From contig JAKISV010000030.1 in NCBI GenBank assembly GCA_021648425.1, positions 1 to 20,516 on the forward strand: a stretch of 20,516 bases of DNA, given 5' to 3'. This DNA is from Rhizobiaceae bacterium. GTDB taxonomy: Bacteria > Pseudomonadota > Alphaproteobacteria > Rhizobiales > Rhizobiaceae. Every line of letters begins with the position of its first letter. Within the stretch, counting starts at the first letter, position 1. A program made the position numbers and the translations under genes. The notes under the pieces are model-generated. The model saw only the letters and a program-made list of their open reading frames with translations. It was not told the origin of the DNA and did no database searches. Shown here in pieces: positions 8,801-14,162 of the stretch.

Positions 8801-9384
8801 GTTCCCAGCAGGCCCAGTTCAACAAATTCCTGAACGCTGGAGGGAAATAACATCGGCATGATTGCCGCCATGAAAGCATGGTCGGACTGATGGGCAATCG
8901 TTGACGATTTTGCCGTGTGATCATCACCGGCAAAACACAATACCCCGCCATAGGGCGAAGTGCCTGCTGAATTGGCGTGTTTGAACACATCACCACTGCG
9001 ATCAACACCGGGACCTTTGCCATACCAGTACCCGACAACCCCGTCTTTTTTTGCGCCGGGCGACAGGTGCAATTGTTGCGAACCCCAGATCGCTGTGGCC
9101 GCCAGGTCTTCATTCACGCCGGGTTGAAAAACAATATCCAGCGGGTCCAGATGTTTTTTGGCTGCTTGCAGTGCGAAATCATAGCCGCCGATTGGTGAAC
9201 CGCGATAACCGGAGATGAACGCCCCGGTATTAAGCCCGGCCTGCGCATCGCGTCGCATCTGCACCATCGGCAGACGAACCAGCGCCTGGGTGCCATTCAT
9301 GAACACTTTGCCGCTGGTGGCGGTATATTTGTCATCAAGGGAGATAGACTGCGCCAATCCGGTTAGTGGCTTTTCTGCGCCCAT
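5869..9384 (-). CDS. Indolepyruvate ferredoxin oxidoreductase, fused alpha-beta single-chain type
   Basis: A 1171-residue enzyme that oxidatively decarboxylates aryl-pyruvates (indolepyruvate, phenylpyruvate) from aromatic amino acid transamination to aryl-acetyl-CoA, reducing ferredoxin. Domain order: N-terminal pyruvate-oxidoreductase-like part with HSDHAFMAAI near residue 165; thiamine diphosphate domain around residues 460-580 with GDGTYFHSG near 510 and NDAVAMTGGQ; a cysteine-rich ferredoxin-like segment near 640-700 (CEGCGDCSVQSNC, later CNKDFSCVDGFC); a gamma domain from about residue 730 (ITGVGGTGVLTIG); and a C-terminal domain to the end. Archaeal versions are two separate chains, so this is the proteobacterial fusion. 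ATG 9384 has AAGGGA six bases upstream. An Lrp-type regulator precedes it on the same strand, suggesting amino acid-responsive control. Confidence 0.92.
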   Translation of the reverse strand: MGAEKPLTGLAQSISLDDKYTATSGKVFMNGTQALVRLPMVQMRRDAQAGLNTGAFISGYRGSPIGGYDFALQAAKKHLDPLDIVFQPGVNEDLAATAIWGSQQLHLSPGAKKDGVVGYWYGKGPGVDRSGDVFKHANSAGTSPYGGVLCFAGDDHTAKSSTIAHQSDHAFMAAIMPMLFPSSVQEFVELGLLGTAMSRYSGLWVGYKVIADTIETTGVVDLAGERQSFVLPDDFDMPQGGLNLRWPDPILVQDERLQEHKAYAAIAFARANGIDQLIFDSKNPRFGIVASGKAYENVREALRQLGIDEKLADEIGLRLYKVRMPWPLEPQGIRRFAQGLEEVLVIEERREVIENEIKQQLFNWQANTRPRIVGKFDHKDRHILKLNEEMTAGTALRAIANRLLNFELPGGLAARLKQKLAYYEERAQLRKTHEAPVTRIAHFCSGCPHNTSTKVPDGSRALAGIGCHFLSVWMDRNTETFSHMGGEGAAWTGVSPFTEENHVFVNLGDGTYFHSGYLAIRQAVAAGVNITYKILYNDAVAMTGGQEHDGQLSPEKISHQIKAEGVKEIWLVSDEPEKYDKSKLASGIQIQHRDFLEDVQKHLREVPGCTAIIYDQTCANEKRRRRKRGTMEDPAKRAFINPLVCEGCGDCSVQSNCISIEPLETEFGRKRQINQSSCNKDFSCVDGFCPSFVTVHGGSLKKPAIHSLSDSNAQKPLPEPETKKLDGVYNIAITGVGGTGVLTIGAIIGMAAHIEDKAAIILDMAGLAQKGGAVLSHVRLAQTTNLISSPQIVTGEADLLLAADTVVAAAQSSIALCSAENTQAVINTHLSPVSGFIFDRDFDFREKSVVDLISKNTASQPTKIDFTKLAELVCGNTIATNIMMIGYAAQKGLLPISIEAIERAIEINGVAIDANKLAINWGRRFAAFPEEASELLAKSNAAPTEPDTLEDIIAKRADYLIQYQNKKLAARYGELVTRVENAEALLGEKRELTNAVARNYFKLLSYKDEYEVARLYTNGEFEKRIGEQFEGDYKLNFHLAPPIFSGKLLPNGRHKKRQYGPWAFSAFKILARLKGLRGGLMDVFGYSAERKMERRLIGDYEAMLEEVLVQLSEKNYEQAVELTRIPDGIRGFGPVKLAAVDKAEEAKPALMAKFRGADSKNTIGKNVEAAE

Positions 9385-9489
9385 AATGATTCCCTTTTCG
9401 ATGTTCGTAAACCTGTTAACACTATGGCCTGTTTTTTTGAGGTTTGCAGTTCAAAATATCAGGATTTTCCCATATCCGGTAGACTATGC

Positions 9490-9515
9490 TCCTAGTAAAT
9501 ACTGAATTAGTAGGA
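9490..9515. promoter_or_regulatory. Imperfect palindrome upstream of the oxidoreductase, candidate Lrp-type site
   Basis: TCCTAGTAAAT and AATTAGTAGGA face each other across four bases, with 9 of 11 positions pairing. It lies about 105 bases before the oxidoreductase start in the 163-base gap after the Lrp-like gene. Part of it (TAGTAAAT) resembles the left half of the E. coli Lrp consensus. Binding is inference. Confidence 0.4.
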
Positions 9516-9547
9516 TGAATTCAGAATTTTCGTACAGCTGAACGGAT

Positions 9548-10030
9548 TCAAATCGGCAGGCAGGTGGAATTTTTGATTTCATTGAGCGCGAAATGGCTAT
9601 TCATGATTCCCACATGGGGCAGTTTTAACAACGTACCCTTCACCGCCTTTTCATAATCGCGAACGCTTGGCACCACCACACGCAACAGATAATCAAATTC
9701 GCCACTCATCGTGTAACATTGCAAGATCTGCGGTATGAGCAATGTTGCCTCTTCAAACTCTGTCAGAACTTCAGCTGAATGGGTAGCCAGACGCACGAAT
9801 ACAAATATTGAAACATCAAAACCGATTTTTTCCGCGTCTATCAGGCATATTTTCCCGACAATTACCCCACTCTCTTCCATTTTTTTGATACGCCGCCAGC
9901 ACGGTGTATGCGAAAGACCAACCTTTTCACCAATATCAGCAATATTGATATCAGGCTCTGATTGCACAATTCGAAGAATATTCAGGTCTATTTCATCAAG
10001 ATTTGGCAATTTTGCAGATTTCCGTTTCAA
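9548..10030 (-). CDS. Lrp/AsnC family transcriptional regulator
   Basis: A 160-residue DNA-binding protein. It has an N-terminal winged helix-turn-helix (LDEIDLNILRIVQ, then the recognition helix LSHTPCWRRIKKMEESGVI) and a C-terminal RAM/AsnC ligand domain (VFVRLATHS, then the CYTMSGEFDYLLRVVV strand typical of the family). Such proteins sense amino acids and form octamers. The first usable start after the in-frame stop at 10052-10054 is TTG 10030, with no clear Shine-Dalgarno sequence; TTG 10009, with GGAAA upstream, would still keep the whole conserved region. It lies immediately upstream of the indolepyruvate oxidoreductase on the same strand, so regulation of aromatic amino acid breakdown is likely. 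It is divergent from the GST-like gene. Confidence 0.92.
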   Translation of the reverse strand: MKRKSAKLPNLDEIDLNILRIVQSEPDINIADIGEKVGLSHTPCWRRIKKMEESGVIVGKICLIDAEKIGFDVSIFVFVRLATHSAEVLTEFEEATLLIPQILQCYTMSGEFDYLLRVVVPSVRDYEKAVKGTLLKLPHVGIMNSHFALNEIKNSTCLPI

Positions 10031-10074
10031 AAGGTGTCGATAATTGATAGTTTATGTCCAATTCCCCTGAACGC

Positions 10075-10091
10075 AATCAAAAACATTGATT
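10075..10091. promoter_or_regulatory. Small inverted repeat in divergent lrp/GST gap
   Basis: AATCAA (10075-10080) and TTGATT (10086-10091) flank AAACA in the 64-base gap between the Lrp-like gene and the GST-like gene, immediately before the ATG at 10095. It could be an autoregulatory site, but arms this short and AT-rich occur by chance. Confidence 0.25.
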
Positions 10092-10094
10092 ATA

Positions 10095-10766
10095 ATGGAA
10101 CAGTTGCCAGTCCTTTATTCATTTCGCCGCTGCCCCTATGCCATGCGCGCCCGGCTGGCTATCGCTGTGAGCGGTGAGGGTGTTGAATTGCGCGAAATCC
10201 TGTTGCGCGACAAGGCCCCTGAACTACTGGAAATTTCACCCAAAGCCACGGTGCCGGTACTGGTAGATAGGGATGGCAGCCTGCTGGAAGAAAGCCTTGA
10301 TATTATGCTGTGGGCGTTAGAAAAAAATGACCCGCTTAACTGGCTGAAACCACAGCATGGAACACTCAGTGAAATGCTGGCTCTCATCAACCAGTGTGAT
10401 AATCAGTTCAAACCCCACCTCGATCGCTATAAATATGCCAATCGCTATGAAGATGTGGATGCAAATGACGAGCGAGATAAGGCGGGTGAATTCCTCTGGC
10501 AGCTTGATAAACGGCTGGCCTCCAATGAATACCTGTTTGGTACGCGTTCATCTCTGGCAGACATGGCAATCGTCACATTCGTGCGCCAGTTTGCCAACGT
10601 TGACAGAGCCTGGTTTGATGGATCTGACTGGCAAAACCTGCAACGCTGGCTGGTGGAGTTTTTGCAAAGTGACAGATTTCAGGCGATTATGGATAAATAT
10701 CTCAAATGGCAGATGGGCGATGAAGTGATGGTTTTTGGCAAAATTAGGAATAGCCAGCCAATATGA
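10095..10766 (+). CDS. Glutathione S-transferase family protein
   Basis: A 223-residue cytosolic GST-fold protein. The N-terminal thioredoxin-like domain (about residues 5-80) starts LYSFRRCPYAMRARLA. Cys13 in CPYA corresponds to the glutaredoxin-type active site with the second Cys replaced by Ala. The cis-Pro segment KATVPVLV and the glutathione-binding LEESLDIMLW follow. The all-helical C-terminal domain (about 90-215) includes the N-capping-like SSLADMAIVTFVRQFA. Glutathione-dependent reduction or conjugation is expected from the family; the substrate is unknown. ATG 10095 is chosen because the product then begins close to the first strand; TTG 10086 in the same frame is an alternative. 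No strong Shine-Dalgarno sequence is visible. The promoter must lie in the 64 bases shared with the divergent Lrp gene or inside that gene. Confidence 0.88.
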   Translation: MEQLPVLYSFRRCPYAMRARLAIAVSGEGVELREILLRDKAPELLEISPKATVPVLVDRDGSLLEESLDIMLWALEKNDPLNWLKPQHGTLSEMLALINQCDNQFKPHLDRYKYANRYEDVDANDERDKAGEFLWQLDKRLASNEYLFGTRSSLADMAIVTFVRQFANVDRAWFDGSDWQNLQRWLVEFLQSDRFQAIMDKYLKWQMGDEVMVFGKIRNSQPI

Positions 10767-10798
10767 AGGCAGCAACACAAGCCTTATTAATGCTGCCT
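10767..10798. terminator. Hairpin bridging convergent stops, candidate bidirectional terminator
   Basis: AGGCAGCA (10767-10774) pairs perfectly with TGCTGCCT (10791-10798) over a 16-base loop. It begins right after the GST-like TGA and its right arm includes part of the Xre gene's TAG. T tracts are weak on both sides. Confidence 0.45.
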
Positions 10799-11009
10799 AA
10801 TTGGAATATTCCAGCTCAAACAAATCGTGCACTGACACATCAAGAACCTTGGCAATCTTCAGCGCGAGAACGGTTGATGGTGTGAATACACGGTTTTCGA
10901 TTGTGTTGATCGTTTTGCGAGATACCAGCACGGCCTCAGCCAATTGCGCCTGTGTAAATCCAGCGCTTGAGCGGTGTGCCTTCAAGTGATTCAGCAAATC
11001 AACTTTCAT
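10797..11009 (-). CDS. Small Xre-family helix-turn-helix regulator
   Basis: A 70-residue, single-domain Cro/C1-type DNA-binding protein. The five-helix HTH spans nearly the whole chain: FTQAQLAEAVLVSRKTINTIEN (about residues 18-39) forms the two core helices, followed by FTPSTVLALKIAKVLDVSVHDLFEL. There is no sensor domain, so it probably works as a dimeric repressor released by interaction or dilution. Its ATG overlaps the stop of the upstream membrane protein gene by four bases, so the two are translationally coupled. Pairs of a YozG-like mini-Xre protein and a small membrane protein are widespread, and their signal is unknown. Two palindromes on the operon's promoter are candidate binding sites for it. 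Confidence 0.9.
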   Translation of the reverse strand: MKVDLLNHLKAHRSSAGFTQAQLAEAVLVSRKTINTIENRVFTPSTVLALKIAKVLDVSVHDLFELEYSN

Positions 11010-11413
11010 GAACGCCCCCCTGTCAGGACCGCAAAGGGTATCATATATGCAGCCGCAGTCAGCCCGGCCATGGCCACAAAGGCCAGGTTTATTGCAACAT
11101 AACCTTGAGCAATCAGATACCCAAATATCGGATACAAAAACAATGCCGTCCAGTAACCGATGCGATGTGCACGATTATCCTGCGTATTGAAAAGTTCATC
11201 CGTTGCCATTCCAGCGACCCTTGAGCCAGCCACCACAAATGAAATCCCGATGATCAGCGCTGTAGCCAAACCAAAAGTTGCAGGCCACCACATTGAAATT
11301 GGTTCGGGTTTTCCGGTTGCCAGCACAAGGCCAGCATAAATCAGACCCATCACCCCGGTCAGCCCCATACTGACACTCTGTATGCGCGAGATTAGCTCAG
11401 GTGATTGGAACAT
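11006..11413 (-). CDS. Small four-helix membrane protein, partner of the Xre regulator
   Basis: A 135-residue integral membrane protein of unknown function. Four hydrophobic segments are visible: about residues 11-30 (VSMGLTGVMGLIYAGLVLA), 43-64, 85-104 and 108-128. The central cytoplasmic or periplasmic loop reads VAGMATDELFNTQDNRAHRIGYW. This architecture, a DELxxxxxxxAxRxxY loop beside a mini-Xre protein, resembles DUF2178-like families, but I do not assign it firmly. ATG 11413 is preferred because GGAG lies six bases upstream; ATG 11425 (four residues longer) has AAGG seven bases upstream and fits the short predicted leader equally well. The stop overlaps the Xre start (ATGA). Confidence 0.78.
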   Translation of the reverse strand: MFQSPELISRIQSVSMGLTGVMGLIYAGLVLATGKPEPISMWWPATFGLATALIIGISFVVAGSRVAGMATDELFNTQDNRAHRIGYWTALFLYPIFGYLIAQGYVAINLAFVAMAGLTAAAYMIPFAVLTGGRS

Positions 11414-11428
11414 GATTTTCTCCATTTA

Positions 11429-11444
11429 GTAACCTTGAGGTTAC
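11429..11444. promoter_or_regulatory. Operator-like palindrome, copy 1
   Basis: GTAACCTTGAGGTTAC: perfect seven-base arms around a two-base centre, at the predicted transcription start of the membrane protein/Xre operon. The size and symmetry suit a Cro-like dimer. Confidence 0.6.
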
Positions 11445-11445
11445 A

Positions 11446-11474
11446 GCAATAGAAGAAATATTTAGTAACGTCAA
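11446..11474 (-). promoter_or_regulatory. Candidate promoter of the membrane protein/Xre operon
   Basis: On the minus strand TTGACG (11474-11469) and TATTGC (11451-11446) are spaced by exactly 17 bases, placing the start near 11439. The -35 box is embedded in one palindrome and the start site in the other, an arrangement expected of a repressed promoter. Confidence 0.55.
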
Positions 11475-11480
11475 GGTTAC
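11465..11480. promoter_or_regulatory. Operator-like palindrome, copy 2
   Basis: GTAACGTCAAGGTTAC matches the reverse complement of copy 1 at 15 of 16 positions and lies 36 bp from it, centre to centre, over the predicted -35 box. A weaker third resemblance (GTAACCTAGTGGTGCT, 11506-11521) matches copy 1 at 11 of 16 positions. Confidence 0.55.
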
Positions 11481-11538
11481 AAAGTTCGCTCGTTTAATTT
11501 CAATGGTAACCTAGTGGTGCTAATCAGACATATGGTAC

Positions 11539-11940
11539 TCATTTTAAAGTTAAAAATACCAAATATAATGCAATTATCCAATCGTAGGTTGCACAAAAAG
11601 GAATATACCATTTTGGAATTTCGACCAAATATGAATTTTGGTTGTGGTGTGCAATATCCCACAGCCCGTGTAAAAATAGCCCGATGATTAAAATCCAAGG
11701 TGAAATCCAAAGTCCAAAAATTCCCATTGCCACAAAAACAGAAGCGATTGCTATTTCAACTATCGCTGCATTCCTGTTGTGGCTTAATAGAGCAAAACCA
11801 TAATAAATTGACCCAATCAACACCAACAACATAGAAGTAAATTCCAAGCCTTGTTTTTTACTTAATAGTAAATGTATGAAAATTGTTCCGACGCCTAAAG
11901 CAAATCCGAATGTGATAGGCTTTATTGTCTTTTGATTCAT
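11539..11940 (-). CDS. Small integral membrane protein, DUF6010-like
   Basis: A 133-residue protein with about four hydrophobic helices: near residues 8-25, 34-52, 58-92 (probably two) and 113-131. A histidine-rich motif HGLWDIAHH sits near residue 90, followed by a WYIPFCATYDW motif. The pairing of HGxWDxxHH with WYxPFCxxYDW recalls small membrane proteins annotated as DUF6010; I am only moderately sure of this, and no function is known. ATG 11940 is chosen because AAGGAG lies nine bases upstream; the frame runs further into the neighbouring IS. Hand counting gives about 35% G+C over 11521-11820, well below the surrounding genes, which suggests horizontal origin. An IS4-family element starts about 31-38 bases upstream and has probably separated it from its promoter. 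Confidence 0.72.
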   Translation of the reverse strand: MNQKTIKPITFGFALGVGTIFIHLLLSKKQGLEFTSMLLVLIGSIYYGFALLSHNRNAAIVEIAIASVFVAMGIFGLWISPWILIIGLFLHGLWDIAHHNQNSYLVEIPKWYIPFCATYDWIIALYLVFLTLK

Positions 11941-11977
11941 TTCCACAACTCCTTCTGTCTCAAACAAACCACTAGGG

Positions 11978-11990
11978 CACACTACACGAC
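11978..11990 (+). repeat. IS4-family element, left inverted repeat
   Basis: CACACTACACGAC, exact inverted copy of the right end at 13156-13168. Confidence 0.85.
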
Positions 11991-12015
11991 ACAATTGCTG
12001 AGAGACCGGAGAATC

Positions 12016-13164
12016 ATGTTTAATGAGCGATTCTGCCTACCAAAACAGGATCACTCCATGTCAGCAAAACTCACCGATACTCTCATTTTCACATTATCGT
12101 CTCACCTTGATCTGGGCAAGACGCGGTTGCAGACATTGGCTTGTCTGATTGTCGGCCTTGTCAATGCACGCACCATAAATCTCACCCACATCGCCAGCCA
12201 GTTTTCCGGTACAGCGCAGGTAAGTTCCAGCTACCGGCGATTGCAGCGGTTTTTCCAGTATGTGTGCCTTGACGGGGATTGGCTGGCGCTGGTGGTGATC
12301 AGGCTTTTGAATATCAGACCACCATGGGTTTTATGTCTGGACCGCACCAACTGGAAGGTCGGACGCCGGGATGTCCACCTCCTCATGCTGGCCGTGGTGA
12401 CAAGGCGTGCGCGCATCCCCTTGATGTGGCGCGGGTTGGACAAGGATGGCATCTCCAATACAAGCGAGCGCATTGATTTGTTGCGCCGTTACCTTGATCT
12501 TTTTGGCTCCCGCTCGATTGCGTGGTTTCTTGCCGATCGCGAGTTCATCGGCGAGAAGTGGATGGGTTTTCTGTTGGAAAACAATATCTTGTTCGCCATC
12601 CGGGTGAAGAAAAACACCCGTATTGTGCTTGAGGATGGTCGCACATACTCCTTGAAAACCCTATTGCAAAAGCGCCGGAATGCCAAATGGCTGAAAGCAA
12701 AAAGCGCCCGCTTTGCTCTCATGGCGAAAACTATGGGGACACCGCTGCGTTTCGCCGCCAAACGGCTCGCTGACGGCCAGCTTCTGATCATTGCTACAAA
12801 TGGAATGCCAAACAAGGCCCTCAACGCATACAAAAGGCGCTGGCAGATCGAATGCCTGTTTGGCGACAGTAAAACCCGTGGCCTCAACATGGAGGACACA
12901 CGCCTGACCCAGCCGCAGAAATTGAATACCATGCTTGTCATCATCACCCTTGCCATGGCCTGGGCCTATGCCAGCGCGACAGCGCTCAAGGGACACAAAG
13001 CTATCAAAAAGGGAAATCATGGCTACCGTCTGAAATCATGGTTCAGAACCGGCTTCGACCAATTGCGAAAGTGGATATTACATCATCCTAAAACAGCCGC
13101 CGACATCTGGTGCCGCATGTGGCCAAGGTATAAAAGCAGACTCAAATTCATAAGAGTCGTGTAG
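12016..13164 (+). CDS. IS4-family transposase
   Basis: A DDE transposase of 382 residues. The first catalytic Asp lies in CLDRTNWKVG, the second in FLADREFIG, and the Glu in the IS4 signature YKRRWQIECLFGDSK, which fits the Y-(2)-R-(3)-E-(6)-K pattern exactly. The N-terminal DNA-binding part contains LGKTRLQTLACLIVGLVNARTI. The gene is intact, with no stop or frameshift, so the element may be active. ATG 12016 has GGAG only four bases upstream; ATG 12058, with AGGA seven bases upstream, gives 368 residues and is an equally plausible start. The TAG stop (13162-13164) falls inside the right inverted repeat, as often happens in compact IS elements. Confidence 0.92.
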   Translation: MFNERFCLPKQDHSMSAKLTDTLIFTLSSHLDLGKTRLQTLACLIVGLVNARTINLTHIASQFSGTAQVSSSYRRLQRFFQYVCLDGDWLALVVIRLLNIRPPWVLCLDRTNWKVGRRDVHLLMLAVVTRRARIPLMWRGLDKDGISNTSERIDLLRRYLDLFGSRSIAWFLADREFIGEKWMGFLLENNILFAIRVKKNTRIVLEDGRTYSLKTLLQKRRNAKWLKAKSARFALMAKTMGTPLRFAAKRLADGQLLIIATNGMPNKALNAYKRRWQIECLFGDSKTRGLNMEDTRLTQPQKLNTMLVIITLAMAWAYASATALKGHKAIKKGNHGYRLKSWFRTGFDQLRKWILHHPKTAADIWCRMWPRYKSRLKFIRVV

Positions 13165-13168
13165 TGTG
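13156..13168 (-). repeat. IS4-family element, right inverted repeat
   Basis: GTCGTGTAGTGTG, reverse complement of 11978-11990; contains the transposase stop codon. Confidence 0.85.
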
Positions 13169-13176
13169 AATCCTAG

Positions 13177-13225
13177 GGTCAAAACCCAATCAGTACATTG
13201 ATTTAACGTAGCAAATCAGATTCAA
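13177..13225 (+). repeat. IS5-like element, extended left inverted repeat
   Basis: About 49 bases imperfectly repeated in inverse at 14090-14139. The inner 17 bases (13209-13225, TAGCAAATCAGATTCAA) are identical to the complement of 14090-14106; TTGATTTA between the tips and this block is also shared. Confidence 0.8.
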
Positions 13226-13254
13226 AGGCTCCAAACAAGTCTTTGGAGATCAAT

Positions 13255-14009
13255 ATGAGTCATTTATTCTGGTTGGACAATGATGCGTGGGGTGCCATTG
13301 AGCCCCATTTGCCCAAAAACCAATCTGGTGCCAGGCGGGTTGATGACCGGCGTGTTTTGAGCGGAATTCTGCATGTTATCAAGGTTGGTTGCCGATGGAA
13401 GGATTGTCCGCGTGAATACGGTCCTTCAACGACGGTCTATAACCGGTTTAACCGGTGGTCGCGACGACGAATATGGATCAACATTCTCCAGGCACTTGTT
13501 GACAAGGGAGTGCTGGTGCATTCCACTTCAATTGATTCCAGTTATGTTAAAGCCCATCGTTCCGCCCACGGCGGAAAAGGGGGGCGAAATCGCAGGCTAT
13601 TGGTCTCTCGCGCGGCGGCCAAACCACAAAAATCCACATATTAACTGATCTTTTGGGCCGCCCTGCCGTGCTTATCCTGACACCGGGAAATATCAGTGAC
13701 ATTGCTGTTGCAGGAGATTTGCTCAAGGCAGCAGGCCATGTTCAACGCCTGATTGCAGACAAGGGATATGATGCCGATGCGCTTCGAACAGAGTTAAGGG
13801 CTGCGGGAACCACCCCGATTATTCCCGGACGACGCAATCGAAAGAAAACGATCCGTTATGACAAAAAGCGCTACAAGGATCGATGGATGGTGGAAGCGGC
13901 ATTCTGCCGATTGAAGGATTTTCGCCGCATCGCAACACGTTATGACAAACTGGCAAGAAACTTCCTGTCAGCAATTGCGTTCGCAACAATAATCGCATTC
14001 TGGGTTTGA
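13255..14009 (+). CDS. IS5-family transposase, two frames joined by a -1 frameshift
   Basis: ORF A starts at ATG 13255 (GGAG six bases upstream) and carries the N-terminal domain WLDNDAWGAIEPHLPKN, RRVLSGILHVIKVGCRWKD and the first catalytic Asp in TSIDSSYVKAHRSA; alone it stops at 13644. At A4G6 (13575-13584) a -1 shift gives KSQAIGLSRGGQTTKIH and continues into ORF B through LTDLLGRPAVLILTPGN, the second Asp in ADKGYD, and YKDRWMVEAAFCRLK, which fits the Y-(2)-R-(3)-E-(6)-K signature, to TGA 14007-14009. The joined product is about 251 residues, the normal length for IS427-like transposases, so programmed frameshifting is more likely than decay. Confidence 0.88.
13575..13584 (+). other. Probable programmed -1 frameshift site
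   Basis: AAAAGGGGGG. In the zero frame it reads GGA AAA GGG GGG CGA; slipping back one base on the G run gives GCG AAA TCG and restores the conserved transposase core. Confidence 0.65.
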
Positions 14010-14024
14010 TTGAGTCTCAGCTCT

Positions 14025-14066
14025 AATAACTCCCCATTCTGCATCATTCAAATCAAATTGTGCCAT
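14025..14066 (-). pseudogene. Truncated 5' end of a second IS5-family transposase, inverted
   Basis: Minus-strand ATG 14066, preceded by a good GGAGG, encodes MAQFDLNDAEWGVI, the standard opening of IS5/IS427-type transposases and clearly related to the MSHLFWLDNDAWGAI start of the intact element. Homology then stops: the frame continues as RAETQSNP through the reverse complement of the intact transposase stop. The distance from the outer tip to the ATG is 73 bases here and 78 at the intact left end, so this is a whole IS left end in inverse orientation. Confidence 0.75.
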
Positions 14067-14089
14067 AGTAACCTCCATTTCTGGAAGTC

Positions 14090-14139
14090 TTGAATCTGAT
14101 TTGCTAAACTAAATCAACCATATGAATTGGGTTCACACC
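14090..14139 (-). repeat. IS5-like element, extended right inverted repeat
   Basis: Counterpart of 13177-13225; together with 14025-14066 it forms the left end of a related IS in opposite orientation. Confidence 0.8.
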
Positions 14140-14162
14140 CTAGAGTCCTGATCCTAAGAAAT

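Larger units (their letters stand above)
11978..13168 (+). mobile_element. IS4-family insertion sequence
   Basis: About 1.19 kb bounded by 13-base perfect inverted repeats, CACACTACACGAC at 11978-11990 and its complement at 13156-13168, with one intact transposase gene inside. CTAG occurs just outside both ends (11972-11975 and 13173-13176), so the true ends may be a few bases further out: outward from the core the two ends read GGG-type versus TTAGG-type sequence, differing by two bases in length. No clear target duplication is seen, perhaps because a second IS sits directly at the right end. Confidence 0.82.
13177..14139 (+). mobile_element. IS5-family (IS427-like) insertion sequence with hybrid right end
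   Basis: About 963 bp between two CTAG tetranucleotides (13173-13176 and 14140-14143), the usual YTAR-type target of this family; because CTAG is palindromic the duplication may be CTAG or only TA. The termini GGTCAAAACCCAAT and (inverted) GGTGTGAACCCAAT match at 11 of 14 positions. It lies directly beside the right end of the IS4-family element. Similarity between the two ends runs far deeper than a normal terminal repeat, because the right end is the inverted 5' portion of a related element. Confidence 0.82.

Noticed and set aside
11961..11977. Target-site duplication for the IS4-family element
   Set aside because: The bases outside the two 13-base repeats share only CTAG and match at about 6 of 10 positions, too weak to call a duplication.
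13255..13644. IS5-like transposase as a plain frameshift pseudogene
   Set aside because: The break falls on A4G6 at the usual place for this family, and both halves keep their catalytic residues; programmed -1 frameshifting is the simpler reading.
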